Shown here: positions 21,675 to 35,496 of the stretch, piece after piece
How positions within the stretch are numbered: position 1 is the first letter of the stretch
How the letters are laid out: each line of letters begins with the position of its first letter
Assembly (NCBI GenBank): GCA_027576995.1
Contig: JANBQC010000085.1
Location: 1-64,000, forward strand
Reading direction: 5' to 3'
Origin: Dimargaris cristalligena
Taxonomy: Eukaryota > Kickxellomycota > Dimargaritomycetes > Dimargaritales > Dimargaritaceae
Length of the DNA stretch: 64,000 bases
Made by a program: the position numbers and the translations under genes
The notes under the pieces: generated by a model
The model's database searches: none
Seen by the model: the letters and a program-made list of their open reading frames with translations, nothing else
What the model was told of the DNA's origin: nothing

Positions 21675-24445
21675 TGTGATTGACAAAATCAGCGGTTCTC
21701 CTACTAAAGTGTAGATATGAACGAAAGTTGAAGGAAGAGAGAAGGGACGGATGCTACAGGCACTGGCGGCTTTGTTATGGATATGTGGTGCCCAGCGAGA
21801 ATTGGCGAGTAGGTATTATAGTTTGTGATAGGCGGGCAGTTTTTGGGGACTTTTTGTGTGGGCCTTCTTCCCTCCCTACATTACCACCCTAGTCTTCAGG
21901 CCTGCCTATCCCCCGTCCTTCTACTGTATGTGCGGGAATAGGCTCCATAACCTATTACCAGAAGTATAGAGGAGATCACTCTGCCATTCGGTAGTCAACC
22001 ATAGACCTCATTTGGCCCTTGGCCGCAGTACTACCCACCCCCTCCCCTACATTCGATATATCCTAAAGAAAGCTAACACAGCTTTCGCGGGTGCCTCTAG
22101 GTTGCATTTACTTCCTCCCATTACCGAGTTGGGCCTCACTTCCCTTCACTTCTCTAGTTAGTAACCACATGGACCTCCCCTTAAATGCAGTCCTGACCGA
22201 CATTCGGTCCAAACGGTCCCGTAGGTACCAGTCGTCCTACCCGGAAGACTTCCAGTAGTCTAATAGTGGTATTCCTGTTGTTCAGGCTACGTGGGCTATT
22301 TTGCCTAACCAATGTCACCTTTCCAACGCCGCTAGGCGGGCGAACTCTCTGTAGAGTACTCGGATTATCTAACCGCTTGAATATATTGCTTAATTATTTA
22401 GTTGAAGCCACCCACCTTCGACAACTGCTGCATATAATAGGCGTCTCCCTGGTCGAAGAGACTCTTGAGCAGCTTGATTGGGGCTGTAAAGGTATATACA
22501 AATACTAACATCTTATCTAAAGGCTTGGTTAGATAGTACGTTTCCCTGGTTATTTTATCGCCCATCCCCCCAGCAACTATACCCCCTGTAACTTAACCAA
22601 AAAATATTATATTGTTTACGATATCTCGGCCTTCCCATATATGTGGGCCTTCACCCCCAAATGCGCTGCCCTTCAAGTCCTCCAGTACGTCGGTGCCCAT
22701 GACCAATGTTTCTACGAGGTAATTGTTAGCCCACACAGTTGGCACTGGAATGCCAATCTGGGCTGGATACGCATGACTGCTTTACAGGGGACCATACTCT
22801 TAAATAGCCCATTTAATATATAACCAATTCACTAAATCACCTCTATTTTGGACCTTAGGTACGCGATAGTAACGACAAAGTCCATCACATTCTACTCACA
22901 ACAACTTTTTGCACATGTGCATCTTTTCATGATGTCTGTAAGTATTAACCTATGTTTACCCTCGGGCTAAGGCAGCACTGCCTAGATTTCTGCCCCACCT
23001 GCAATTATCGGTTACTTGATTTTGGAAAGCCGATATCTCAATACATTTAAATATGCACAATATGTATCCAAATGATTTGGCTAATGATAGACACAACTCC
23101 ACTCGGCCACCCTCTGGTAATACACATAATGCTTATTTACAAATTGGGCATAATCAATTATAGTGATCAGCTGATCTTAATCCTAGTCCCAATCGCATGG
23201 TATTCTCACCATGGGTCGGCCCTCACCGCATACGGCATACTTCCGCTAACATCTTGTTTCACTGTGCGATTTATCATTAACTTATTGCCACATTTGCCAT
23301 TCGACCCAATAGTGCAAGCATATCATGGTAGTACTTTTGTCCGAGGCACTGGGTACCTATGAAACGATTCAACTTTCAATGGAGGATTGGGCTTCAAGGT
23401 TAATGAACTGGGCCGCCTAAGTGGTGGATTCGTAATTACTGTCAATCGAGCTGCTGGCATATTAAAAAACTAAAATAGGGGATATTCGCTTTTTTGTATC
23501 ATTTTTCGTCCATTTTTTATGTAATTCTACCAGTTTCGTCCTCTATTTATTCAAGTCGGCCATATCTAATTGAAATATATTTTATTGATGGGCGGGTTAA
23601 GAATTGACCACCCTTGCATTGATTCATTAACCTTTTATAGAATCACGTTTCCTCAATTCAATAAAAATACCCTGGCTAATGGTAGGTGATTACTGATTGT
23701 TCGCCCCCATCCGACCCCTGCCTAATGATCCAATCAACTCTAACGATGTTTCTTTCGTGTAAAAAAGGGAGGTCATGGCGCTGATTGGGTTAGTAAAGAG
23801 GCCATTCACTGCCTAGGTGCCTTGATAGATTGATTGATCCTGGACGTATCCTGCGGTCTGGTGGAAATTGCTTGAAGCATGTTTAATTAACGTACCTCCC
23901 AACCGGTATGGGCCATTTAGGTATTGAATAATCTACATCTAAACTGATGGCGGGTTTCTGCTATCGAGGGTAATATGGGTTTATTATTATTATAGTTATA
24001 TGTGATGTGAGGTTGGGCCGTTATATTAAGGTAAAGTAGGTCATGGCAATTGCATTAAATCATCGTCTGAATTCCACTCGGGAGTATAGGACGGTAAATA
24101 GTCATTAAATGTAATAGTAAAAGTGAAAGGGTAAATGCGGTCATCATGTTTGAAAATTAAAAGTAGTACTAGGTTAAAGCTAATAAAAGGCATTAGAACA
24201 TAAGGTAGGGTGATTGCATGGGTAATTCGTTAAAATATGGGTAGAGTGGTAAGAATAAATAGTCGTTAATGAAAACAATGGGTGGATGTAGGAGGTATAG
24301 GTCGTAAATTGTATGGAATTGAAAAAAATCAAAAGGGACTCGCTGGAGGACCACAAAAAAGTGAACCTAACTCTGGAGATATCTCGGCAAGAAACGCCAA
24401 ACTGATTATTAGGTGGGTCGTTAAATAATGTTAAAATGAAGTAGA
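21675..24445. other. Gene-free AT-rich region
   Basis: About 2.8 kb between eL39 and the bHLH gene. Several 60-120 codon open frames occur on the plus strand, but none shows a domain, a consistent codon bias or a splice partner. No RNA gene or repeat recognised. The first few hundred bases are probably the eL39 promoter. Confidence 0.45.
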
Positions 24446-26457
24446 CTAAATGTCAGTTGTGCCGACACCCATCAGGGGGTAATTATTCATGAAAGGGGCC
24501 GTGTTACCATGGAAAGAACGAAGGGAGTGAACCTCGCGGGTCAGTTGTTCCATGTAGTCTACCGCCCGGGCCAGGAGAACGGGCCGAGCCAAGTCCCGCC
24601 CATCCTCGGATTCGAGCACATAGGGGGGGACAATTTTCTTGAGGCGCTCAAATGCCTCCTTCATAGCGTCACGTCGCTTTTGCTCAGCCACCTTGTGTTT
24701 CAAATTACGCATCGCCGAGGATTCTTCGGGTACACTAGAGATTGACGGATAAGCGAATCCGAAATAAATGCATTAAGTTATACCAAGTACAATACGAGAT
24801 TAAAATTACATTAGAGACAGTAATGATAAACTATGGCAAGCAAATCGGGGCTGTCACTAAAAATAGAGTCAAATGACTAATCGACTTACCTATGCGGGTG
24901 GTTGGGAGTGGCAAAGGTTGAGGAGTGACCCATATCCAAACCCATTGATTTTTCTGGGGTCATTCGAACGGGTGACGATGTAGAATGGTCGTCTGACAGT
25001 GGATCTACACTATCCACCTCCGATTGACCGGGGATGGTGGAATCCAAGGATGGGGAGGGCGGAAGCTGCTTCTCCAATGCTTCGAGGGAACGATTCACCT
25101 TGGCCAGATTAGGTGGAAGTTCCCCGGCATGATCCTGTTTAGTCCGTTTACAGGCGGGTCCCATCCCAGTCTTTGGGCAAGTCGATGTAGTATTGACACC
25201 GAGTCCACTACGCGCCATATTCCGAAACAACGCCTGAGGTTTGCCGTTTTTGGTGCCATCTTGCCGGATTTGGGTTGAAAGGGGGACGATATTCGTTAGG
25301 CATTCCGGGTTGATAGTTGAGGTGCGACGGACCGACGTATCATTTGGCAGGTATTTACGTTTACGGTTCAAGACGGCCCCACAAGAGGGGCTCGTCGGAT
25401 CGGTGGGGGTGGGCCCCGTTTGAGTTAAACGGTTGGGCGTCGCCTTCCGGGGGATCTTTTGCTTGCGCGGAGTAGGGTGGCTGGTCAGAGGGCGCGGGGG
25501 TACGGCACTCATCAAAAGGGAGGAGGCCGTTACCCCACCACCGTTGCATTGGAATGGGGGACCGTCAGTCGATCCATGGTAGGACACTACCCGTTGGCGC
25601 ACGGGGGTATAGTGGGTTGGTCCTTGGAGGGCCAGGCCGGCCCAGTAAGCCTCTCCGTCACTAACGGTACGTCGGGCGGCCTTGGCAGAGGCGGGTGCCG
25701 AGCCGGGGGCGGCCAGTCCAAGGCCTAGATGAGGGGGTACCGATACAGACGTGTTGAGAGATCCCTCCACCTGTTCCAGCGAGCCCACCATCAACCCCGT
25801 AGGATGTTGATGGTGATAATCCAGATGGGTGCCCTTGGTAGGGGTCATGAAATTATTAAAATAAGTGGCCTCCGCGCCCGAAAGAAAGGGCACCCCCGAC
25901 ATATTGTATAAATAGGAATTGGTTAGGGCATCGTTGGTTAAATAGCCGCCCATCGAGCCTTGCGAGTCCACCTTGGTTGTGTTTTGACCCGCCGCCGCGG
26001 CCGCTTGCAACATAGTAGCAGGGTCGTGTTGCAGAAAGGGGAAAACCCCCCACGCATTATTGGCCCCGGACATGGCATGTCCCATGAAGGTGGAGGGATG
26101 TTGATGGGCCGAAACGTGAAAGGGCGAGATGGGGGAAATTAAGCCGGCGGCGAATAAGGCGGAATCCGGACCATTGGATGTGGGTAGTCCCGAGTGGGAG
26201 ATTCCTGCGGCTTCCGGAGTTGCGTTGCTAAAATTCTGGGCCGGGACGGAGGTAGTTCGGGGCATATAATGCGAAAATCCGTTAAGGCCCAAGGCGGAGC
26301 CGGTTTTTGCAGCAGCTGGGCCTTGGGACGACGGGCCTTCGTTCACGACTGTTGGGGTCACGGGGGTCTGGGGAAGAGGGACACTGTGGGAGGGCTTAGT
26401 TGGACTTCCCCTTTCAACTCGTGTTGAACTTTGGGGTTGAGAATCAATGTCCAACAT
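24446..26457 (-). CDS. bHLH transcription factor
   Basis: Two exons (26457-24890 and 24734-24446) join with agreeing phase to give about 618 aa. The long first exon is low-complexity regulatory sequence rich in Ser, Thr, Pro, Gln and Gly, with a Lys/Arg cluster PTPRKQKIPRKATPNRL that may be a nuclear signal. The second exon holds the DNA-binding domain (about 533-592): basic region KHKVAEQKRRDAMKEAFERL, loop, then second helix RPVLLARAVDYMEQLTREV. The His/Glu/Arg pattern of the basic region (H-x-x-x-E-x-x-R-R) is that of E-box (CACGTG-type) binders. The C-terminal location of the bHLH resembles fungal RTG/INO-type factors, but I cannot assign an orthologue. The intron sits just before the bHLH (GTAAGT donor, CTCTAG acceptor). 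The start is the first Met of the open frame; a further upstream exon is not excluded. Confidence 0.85.
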
Positions 26458-28719
26458 GGCCTTTAATTTAGAATTACTATAACTATTAAATGAAAAGCGC
26501 TAGCTTGGCCGCGTAGGAAATAGGCTATAGTATAATATAGCCTGGATTTCTACAATATGATCGCTATTAAATGGAATCTATGGCGTCTAAGTACTTGGGC
26601 CGCTATTAGAAGGGATTGTTCACTATGAATTGGCTGAACCGTGCGTCAATGATCCGTGGAGTATAAATAAAAATACGGTGTAATTAAATCGATTCGGTCC
26701 GTAGATTTGCAAATATACTTCAAGTGCAACTGGAATGGTGAAAATTAAGTATTAATGGAGAGATAATGAAAACATTACAAGGAGAACATAAGCATAGCAT
26801 AAATTAGGTAAGTCATATAAATGACACTCCAATATCATCAGATCGATACCAAGTCTCTAATCGACGGGGTATTTACAAAGCATCAAATATCATTAAAAAA
26901 CTGGAAGTAAGAATAAGCCGAACGGAAGAGGGGGTAACCGCGGATACTGCCTAGTTTATGTATGGCCCATTTACTAAAAATGCAGATGCTAAACCATAAC
27001 AAAATATTTCGGAGTGTGACCCCTTTAGCGTCCGGCTCTTTCATACAAATGGGCACCAGTGGCCATTCTGGCCGCAGCGACACGCGACGCGCGACACGAT
27101 AATTGCCTTACTCTCAGTGTCTAGGCCTTTTCAGGGCGAGCCTTTCTCAAAATCCATACCAGTCAGGTTCTTCTTAGACGAACCCCATAATGGATGGTAT
27201 TGATAAGAGGGGTAGGGGGTTGGATACCTATTTTACAGTTCGAATAGGGGAAAGGCACTCGTCACACTTCCGGTTTGGTTGGACCCGCCTACTCCCACTT
27301 TTAAATCCCTGATTAAATCAGTTCAACACTCTTTGGGCTCCCGTGTTTCTGACCATTAATTTCCTAAGGGTCTTAAGGGACTTTGTAGCTGTTCAAGATA
27401 GTCCTACGGTGTTCAAGGCGGGCGCTCTTTAGTATTAGGGGGGGGGAGTGAGCCGACCCTGCATTTAAACCCACCAGACCTACGGTACCCTGGAATTCCT
27501 GCCCCCTTCCAGACTGGAGCTTGGAATGGCCCCTTAGAAAGCGACTCAGCTAATCACTTCTTCTTACCCATTCGTCATGGCACACAATTAAGGCCAACGA
27601 AGTGGAATACCGATAATATATTCGCATATTGTTGTCCACTGCTTTACGGGGTTTTCTGAACAGCCCGGAACATTGATATGTCATCCAGTAATGGGTGAGC
27701 GAATTGATTCTATTGACACTTCCGTACACTCTAATCGGCCCTGAACCTCTGTTCGCGTTGAAATGTATATGTAAACATCCACTGATTTCTCTCCTACTCG
27801 GGCGACCTTATGGTATATCCAATGTCAGCTAGTGTGGTGCTATCTTCTGGTTTGTTTACTGTCGTCCGTAATTCTGAATATTTTGCCGCCAACTTGAATA
27901 TTCCACTTTGCCTGTACCTATTTGTCATGGTTTTCGAGATAGGCATATACATGTCCCTTTAATGAGGGGCTAGCCAAACCAACTGCCATACAAAGCTAAT
28001 TATAGAACTCCCCTCCACTAAAAATCATCAATGTAATATTTAACCAGTACCGATCAACATAAACATTTAGTTTCCCACTTTGTCCCAACCGCGTACCACT
28101 TTTTACGACTGTTGGAAAAATGTTCCTCCCCGTCACCCATTTTTTCTTCCTCCCTTCTAATTTGAACCAAACATATTTTAAAAAAACTTAGTTTCGAGAC
28201 ACCTGTATTGGTTACCTTACCTGCTCTGACCGCCTGAACATGAGGACCGGCAGAGACAGCTCTGAGCCTAACCACTGCTCGCGGTTCCCAGTGAATTGTA
28301 ATCTACTTCGAAAGCATTGCCGTCGGACAAGGTGGGCTCATGAGCTACCCACTTGAGGTAGTGAGTGCCCAATAGATAAAAATAAAGTTTGCCCATCCTT
28401 CTGTACTCGCTTACCTACCCATAGGCAACCCCTCCCCCTACAAGCTCGATTGACCTACCCTAAGTGAATGACCTTTACGGCCTTTGTCTGCCCGAGGAAT
28501 TGCCCTCCAATCTCCCCCATTAGGGTTGGCGAATGGCGTCAGTCATTCAATCCTACACTTCGTGCACGACATTCACAGCCGCTTCACTCCCAACTATATA
28601 GCTCGGGGCACCCAAGTAGAGGGGAAGTGGGTATCGAATAGAATAGGTGATTTATTGATACATAAAATCGTAGATATTATACACTTAATATATACAGGAG
28701 CGGGGGCGATCCGCCCATA
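26458..28719. other. Gene-free region
   Basis: About 2.3 kb between the bHLH gene's 5' end and the receptor gene's 3' end. Only short unsupported frames are present (for example 28275-28054 on minus). No repeat or RNA gene recognised. Confidence 0.45.
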
Positions 28720-29904
28720 TTAAAGACAGGTTGATTCATCCGATTCGTAGCCGTCGTCATTAGATGGCCCGAGATCAGCCATGGATTGGCTGAATGATCC
28801 GGCGGTTCGCTGGGAATCATAGCATTCCGAAGAGCCCTGTTTTTCCAGCACGGAGTCGAAATAGCCGGTGACCCCGTAGTCCATATCCAAGGTTTGCAGT
28901 GGGGCGGTGACTGCGACTGTGTCCGTGGCCTTGGTCGGGGGCTGCCAGGCGACAAAAGTGGGTAAGCCCGACTGGATGACATCGAGGTCCTTGGACTTCT
29001 TTGATTGCCGGCTCTTAGTGAATGACATCAAAAACGATGGGAGTGGGATCACTTCCTGTCGGTAGGCCGCCACGACAGCGGGGTGGAAAATGAGGGTGAT
29101 TAAGTTGAGAATACCCTGCGTAGCAAACAGGATGGTTTGGATGTAGTTCAGGGCCGTCGAAAAGTCCACCATGTCCAACGCTACGAGGAGCGTGTTTAGG
29201 GCGTTAGGGAAGTAGACCACGATCAGGACAATGGGGTAGGCCACTACCAACCGGGCACTTTTGATGAGAGTAGTACTGCGTTGCCGGCAGGCATTATCGA
29301 GCGTAAATTTGCTGACCCGACTCCGTGACCGGAACAACGTGACGAAAATGGCAATAACGACACACATGATGTAAAGAGTGGCCCCATAGAGCCAGATCAA
29401 CATCCAAATCGTGTAAAACCGACCGGAAAGGGAACCGGCAAAGGACACCGAAATCGCACCGTCCCTCAAAAAGCGCACATTAGGTAGGATAAGGTACCAG
29501 AAGCTGAAGAAAAAGGCCGAACCAGTGGCGATGTATGGATACAGGGAGCGGATGCGGGCCCGGTTGGGCAGGTGTTTGTAAATGGTCAAGTGCATATCGA
29601 GCGCAATCATGACGTTGAGCATTACAATCCACATGGTGCTAAACATCGCAAACCAAGAGAGAAAGCGGGCATAGTGACGGTCCATTGGAAAGTTGTTATT
29701 GAGAATAAGGGGATTGGTCGCGTAATCGATGATTCGAAGGGGGATATCGGCTATAGCAATCCATAAGGCCAGCACGAAGGAGGGTGAATTGGTGGCGGCT
29801 GGCTTCCGGTGCCTTATCCACATTATTAGGGCAATGGATACAAAACTACATATTATCGATAAAGTGACGAGCAGCGCGCTAACAGCATAATAAGGGGTGT
29901 CCAT
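28720..29904 (-). CDS. Seven-helix G-protein-coupled receptor
   Basis: Single exon, 394 aa. Seven hydrophobic segments at about 5-31, 44-66, 82-110, 122-148, 165-195, 222-250 and 256-285, with short loops. An extracellular N-terminus of only a few residues is followed by a Ser/Thr/Asp-rich cytosolic tail of about 95 residues. Charged intracellular loops (RHRKPAAT; FRSRSRVSKFTLDNACRQRS) and the segment LMVRD-equivalent LNVMIALDMHLTIYKHLP after helix 3 resemble cAMP-receptor-like/Git3-type fungal receptors. It would sense an extracellular cue and couple to a heterotrimeric G protein at the plasma membrane; the ligand is unknown. It lies on the same strand as ORC3 and the 7TM-RGS gene. Topology is read from sequence; the subfamily is inferred. 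Confidence 0.82.
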   Translation of the reverse strand: MDTPYYAVSALLVTLSIICSFVSIALIMWIRHRKPAATNSPSFVLALWIAIADIPLRIIDYATNPLILNNNFPMDRHYARFLSWFAMFSTMWIVMLNVMIALDMHLTIYKHLPNRARIRSLYPYIATGSAFFFSFWYLILPNVRFLRDGAISVSFAGSLSGRFYTIWMLIWLYGATLYIMCVVIAIFVTLFRSRSRVSKFTLDNACRQRSTTLIKSARLVVAYPIVLIVVYFPNALNTLLVALDMVDFSTALNYIQTILFATQGILNLITLIFHPAVVAAYRQEVIPLPSFLMSFTKSRQSKKSKDLDVIQSGLPTFVAWQPPTKATDTVAVTAPLQTLDMDYGVTGYFDSVLEKQGSSECYDSQRTAGSFSQSMADLGPSNDDGYESDESTCL

Positions 29905-32455
29905 GGTGTAATATAATAATTGAGCGAGTGGCCTTGGTCAGCTTGCGTTATATAATGGGATTGAGGGAGGGGAGGAGTAAAAAATACTTTAGAATTAGGG
30001 GGTAATACTTGGAAGGAACAAATTGCCCACTGGGTAGCGGGGCATGCTGTATTATATAACATTTGAAATCCAATCAACCCTTTGCGGTATGGCTTAAAAA
30101 AATAAAAATAGGGAGAGCACACTTGGCATTGGGCACGACTAGCAGTATTTAGCCCCCTTGTAGTATCATTAGGCTCATCAATTCTGGGCGATGGGCGTCC
30201 CTTAAACAAAGGGCGGATTGCCCTTACTTAAATCTCTAGTTTGTAATCCAACGGACATTCCCCCTCCTCCCTCACAGGGGGGATGGCGGTGAGGGAGAGG
30301 GGGTTTCTTCAATAGGAGAGCGAGTGGTACGTTAATAGAGGCCCCCCGCCCTCTTCGGCACGTTCGATTGGTCTGAATAGGGAGCAGGGTGTATTTTGAG
30401 GACGCAGGAACACGAGGAACAAGTATCAATCACACCCGTGAACAAAAGCCTTTGGTGAAATAAAGTAATTTGAATACGGCGTGTGTGCGCGGAGGGGACG
30501 GGAGGGGAAGGGTGTTCTGCATTACCATTTAGGCCTCTTTAATATCGGAAACTTCCCCACTCCCCCTTCCCCTTCTGTATTAGATTTTCACGTTGAAAGG
30601 CTTAAAATAGAGGCGCCAGATAAGATATTCAGGGATAGCCCACCACCTCCAGTGAAGCAGTGTGGTGGTATTGACTATTGCTCCTCCTCCCTATTTGGCC
30701 AATCGGGGATGATATGCGGCAGATCACTCGACCGACGGGCATTCCGGTTAATGCCAAATTATAGGCAATAGTGCGCGGCGATTTTGGTGGTCGGCACCTA
30801 TCCAACCGTCTATCTGCTGTACATCCTGATCGACATGTCTATGATTCTATTGGCGGTAGAGAAGGGAGGGGGTGTGGGATCTTTACTCCACAGTTGACAA
30901 CCTAATCACCCCAAACCACCAATTCGGAATAATTTGCGAATAGGGGGGATGTGTCCTCTTGTTTTGGCAATACCAATGTCCAGCACCATCGATTTCCCCC
31001 CTACTATGCCTGTTTAAGCGGATTAGGCCGGAGAGCCAGAGTGGACGTAGAGAGACTGGTATGGCGGGCGGTCGGGTAAATATGAATACGGAAAATGATA
31101 ACGCCAAATCCGGGATTGGCCCGTTAACCCAGTCGTACAGACTTGCATTGACTCCGCACATCAATGGAGTTGAACCAACTTGGGAAGTCAGTGGGTTTAG
31201 CTAAGTAAATTGATTGGGCTACTATAGTGTATTTGGTGAAGCGTGCTTCAATGTAAATTATTAGTTCGTCCTGTAGAGGTGATTCGGCGATTCTTGCATC
31301 CATTTCTGAGTTCAGGGATTCGCTCTGGGTTTGCAGTCCACTCCCTACCAATAAACAAACCACTAGTCATGAAAAGGGTCTGTATCATATTTCGCAGGTC
31401 AATAATGACCATACCACTGCCGTAGTTTTCCGCTGATATGTACAAAGCAATTAGTTCTTTAAACCTTGGACTTTGGGGTTTTCTATTGCATGTCCACCTC
31501 CTGCCCATTCTGGCCAATATTACCAGGGTTCCACGTCCTGCCTTATCAAGGGGCTAAACTTGCCTAATAAGTACCAAGTGACCCACTCTAACACCAAGGT
31601 ATTATAGCTCTAATTCCGAACGCCAAAGCCACCCAGATTCTATTATCCCACCAAAACAGTTATTTCCCTAATTATTCGTAAGCTCTACATCATAACATTA
31701 ACTATTACACTCATCCCTCCCTGGCTTATTTATCACCATTAGATAATGCATTTCTCTATACATTCTATCCCAAGTAGTTTTGCCTAGCGTACTCACACGA
31801 ATTCCCTAGTCTTAGCCATATATAGTAACGTATTGCCGAGCCCGCAGAGTTCACACTGTCCATAGAAGAAGTCGCAGCCTTCTGTAATAAATGAAAGGTG
31901 GTGGTTTTACTGCATATCCCTAGCTCCCAGGGGGATTATAGGCTTGATCATATTGGCATCAGTAATCCTGACAGAAGAAAACTACGTAAACACGTTCCCA
32001 TATGGGAGAAGTTCATCCAAGCTGTATAACGAAAAATCCATTAGATTCGGCCAATATTACTAGTTAAAAATACATTTCCCATATATCTTCCCATGCACCT
32101 ATAATGTAAACCCTTATATAGCTGGGCCGAATTTCACCCATATGGATGCGTTCTTCGGGCTGATGCGGTATTTGCAGTTCCCCAGATGGTTAATCTTTCA
32201 CAAGGATAATCAATACACCACAGGCATCCAGGGACGCATAATTTACTCATGGAGGAATACAATGTGACTAATAACTAGTGTACCAAGGGCATTATTCCAA
32301 ATCAAGTATTTTAAACAATACAACAAAAATATGTATAGAGCGCTAAAGTTTAATCCAAATTGGGCCACGGGAGCAAATAGTTATACCCATTAGCTGGGAT
32401 GGGGAGTAACTAGGGGGAGGGTATCTTCAGCCAATTGACCCTTCCTTTTATTATA
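29905..32455. other. Gene-free region with a MITE copy
   Basis: About 2.5 kb. Contains the receptor's upstream region and a MITE-like element at 32003-32140. Short open frames around 30.2-31.5 kb lack any domain or codon bias. No RNA gene recognised. Confidence 0.45.
32003..32140 (+). mobile_element. MITE-like element, copy C
   Basis: Starts TGGGAGAAGTTCATCCAAGC and ends GAATTTCACCCA, flanked by TA. The central GGCCAATATTACTAGTTAA matches copies A, B and D. Same orientation as copy B. Confidence 0.75.
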
Positions 32456-35400
32456 CTACATGGCTCCCCAAGTCAGGCGAATAACATGATCTGTCTTGCG
32501 GGTGGTGGGTTTAATAAACCCCAGGAACTGAAGCTCCGAAATGCCTCGGACAAAACGGGCCTGCAGTTCTTTGGGCGAAGGGTGGCGAGGGTCCCCCTCC
32601 TTGATGCTGGAGAAGGCAACAAACCAGTCGTAGAGATTAATCAATCGACCGCACTCTAAATACAGTTTATAAAGCACGCACGTGTCGTCGTGGGAGTGAT
32701 GAATCGCGTCCACCTCCTTGTGGGTAGCACAGCACTGGCATCGGATATAAAGACCCGGTTGGCCTAAGGCGGTTTGCACCGAGGCACGGGGTTGCGCATT
32801 GAAGGCCTTCTTGAGCAGCCGCTTGTTGTCGTAGTAGAAGAGCTCGTGGAGCGTCACTCGGTCGTAGCAGCGGAGCGTTCGGCGGAAGAATTGATCAAGG
32901 CATTCGTAAGCCACCTGGATCCAGCCAATTTGGGCATCGGTAAGGTTCTGGGATTGGTCGGGCAGAACCATGAGCCGTCGGTTAATCCGTTGCGGAGTGG
33001 CGGCGCTCGGCGTGCGATTGGCGCCCGTGAGAAGCGACATATAGAGGTCATTGCGCATCGACGAATTTCGGTGCGGAGTCATTGGTGGGGCAGAGAGGCC
33101 GCTGGGCACTGCAGTCTGAACCGACGACTGGTCACTACTGTCCCCGCCTTGCTGGGTGGCAGTTACACCTGTCAATAGCTGTTCAAGATCGGCCTGGTGG
33201 ATAGTTCGGTCGGTCTGGAGTATCATCCGGACAGTATCCGGGGTCACCGTGGGATTGGGTTCATTACACAGCCCCCGAATGACATCCTGTAGCATGCGAA
33301 TGATAACCCACACCCGGTTGCCTTCGCCCTGGTCGTTCACATGGGGTAAAAAGGCCTCTACACAAGACCGGATGAAGTCCGTCACCGTCTCGACGTTCAG
33401 TCGTCTATTGGAGGAGAGGCGCGTTGCCGAATTAACAATATAATACCATATTATTAGTCCCCAAAAAATAACAGTTCCTGCTAGTCAAGAGGAGAGCAGT
33501 TATGGTGGTGAGGATGGGGCAAACTGTAATTAATGGGCTATAGAGTAGCTATAACTAGATTCAATCATACAACTGGTACTGGTCAGTGTAACTTACTTGA
33601 AGGCCTTGGTCACGGCTTTGTAATGCTCCGTGCGAAATAGATCCTCGTTCAAGTTAAATAGATGTATAATGCGCAGCGGTTTCTTGAGGGACGACTGGTC
33701 GCAGCATTCTTGCATGGACTGGAAACACCGGATGGCCAAAGTGTAGTGGAGACGGAAATGGCGCAATCGGTCCATAAGGGGGCGCAGGTGGTCATTGAAA
33801 AACAACATATTATCATCCAGTACCGCGAATAACGCCTTGGCCGGGAGATCCAGCCCTTCTAAATACTCTCGCACCGATGGCTGCATCCGTAAAATATCGA
33901 AATGGTCTTCAGCCATGTCACGGGCCAGTGAGTCCAGCGTGTAACTAAGTTCCCCAGTGGCTAAAGGGGCCCGGTCGGGACTGGCTACAAAGGATACCAG
34001 AACGCTCAGTGGATTGGCGTAAAAGTAATCCATAAAGGCATACTGTAGCGTGGAAACGAGCGCTTTGACCGAGAAGTTGTGGAGAAAGAATTGGTCCAGC
34101 AGGTGTTCGTAGGCCTCGTAGCCCAACGAAAGGCCGTAGTGTCCCGGGATGAGGATTCGATCAATGATGCGGTTGACGGATTCGGCCGAGAGCTGAAGGT
34201 TGATGGATTCGATTTGCAATAGACTGGAGACGTGTTTCGGGAGGGCCTGCTGAACACAGTCCACCGAGGTAGCAATACCGAACACAAAGGACACTGGCAA
34301 CTCGCCACAGTACTCGCTATACAATGGAGGCCGGTTCAAATAAAGGAGGATAGTGAAAGAGAAGACATAAAAATGGTAGATATGAGCGCGCTGGTAGATC
34401 TAAAACCAAAAAATCTACCAGTAGCCTAAAACTCCCCATTGGTATGTCATGAGATCTGGTATTGCATATCAAGCTGTCGAATGCCAAGCACCACAGGTAG
34501 AAAATAATTATAGTGCAGATGCTTCTGCAGTTTAGTACTATTGTCTAACTTACCTGAATATACGGATCAGGGTTTCTAAGGTCGACTGATCAAAGCCCTC
34601 GAAATCCTTGAAAACCAACACGATGAGCGGCGCCCCATCTGTCGGGTTGCGGGACTTTAAATGCCTGAACCAGTCCACGAGGGTTTTGATATCGTAGGAG
34701 GGAGGGACGTTGAACCCCTGGCTCTTGGCCGACCGGACTAGATTTTGAAACTCAACTTCCCCGATGCCGGTTACATCGTCGTGGTCCAGCAGAATGCGGT
34801 CTCGTACTTTTCCAATCAACTCGCTGACGATCATAGTCATGGTGGTTTTAGGGTTGGTGCACTGGCCCGAGGGCAATACCATCACGAAACACTGGTGCTG
34901 GGTGCGTAGTCGCTGCGCGATTTGGGTGTATAGAATATCATGGTCCTGTAAATTGATACCGGCGAACAGGGAAAGAGTGGGAATCTCGTTGAAGGCCTGT
35001 GCACCTGAGATGGTGGACGATATCGATTCCATTGCCTCGGCGGTCTGGATGATCCGGTCGGTCACCTGCTGGAGACCCTTCTCATGGACATGGGCCAGGC
35101 ATTCGTCAATTTCGCCCCGAATCGCCGACCAGACTTGGGTATATAGTTGGTGTCGGAGGGCTATTAGGTGGTCGGATTCCTTACCGTTGATTAATTTACG
35201 GAATCCACTGAGTGAGACGTGGGGGAGAACTATGTCAGTGGGGAATGGGTAGTCATAGAGAAGTCGGACATAGGCTGGTAAGCACAAGCATTGCCGTTAA
35301 AGTATACTTCATGGGCATAAATCTCTAGGTTATGAATACACTGGCCAAGTGTATAGGACTATATGTAGAGCTGGAGCTGCAACGATTGCCTGGACATGTT

Positions 35401-35496
35401 TAGCCAATCCCCATATACACATGTCGTACTATACGTACCTGGAGCTTTTCTTCGGGACCCTTTCCCTCGAATGGTCGGTTGAATAACAAAGCAGCT
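32456..35496 (-). CDS. ORC3: Origin recognition complex subunit 3 (5' end incomplete)
   Basis: Four exons recognised: 35496-35439, 35274-34554, 34316-33597 and 33404-32456. All phases agree; the protein from the first recognised residue is 815 aa. The first exon gives SCFVIQPTIRGKGSRRKAP, matching the conserved ORC3 start (CFVFKP..KKRK in animals). Exon 2 contains the AAA-like Walker region equivalent (NEIPTLSLFAGINLQDHDI; LIVLVFKDFEGFDQ). Exon 3 has ELPVSFVFGIATSVDCV and the FFLHNFSVKAL..QYAFMDYFYANPLSVL block typical of ORC3. Exon 4 holds the C-terminal winged-helix (ELQARFVRGISELQFLGFIK). ORC3 is a core subunit of the six-protein origin recognition complex that loads MCM helicases. The AGC codon follows an acceptor TAG, so an upstream exon with the Met is missing from this call. 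A loop of about 45 residues (about 560-605) is poorly conserved. Confidence 0.92.
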
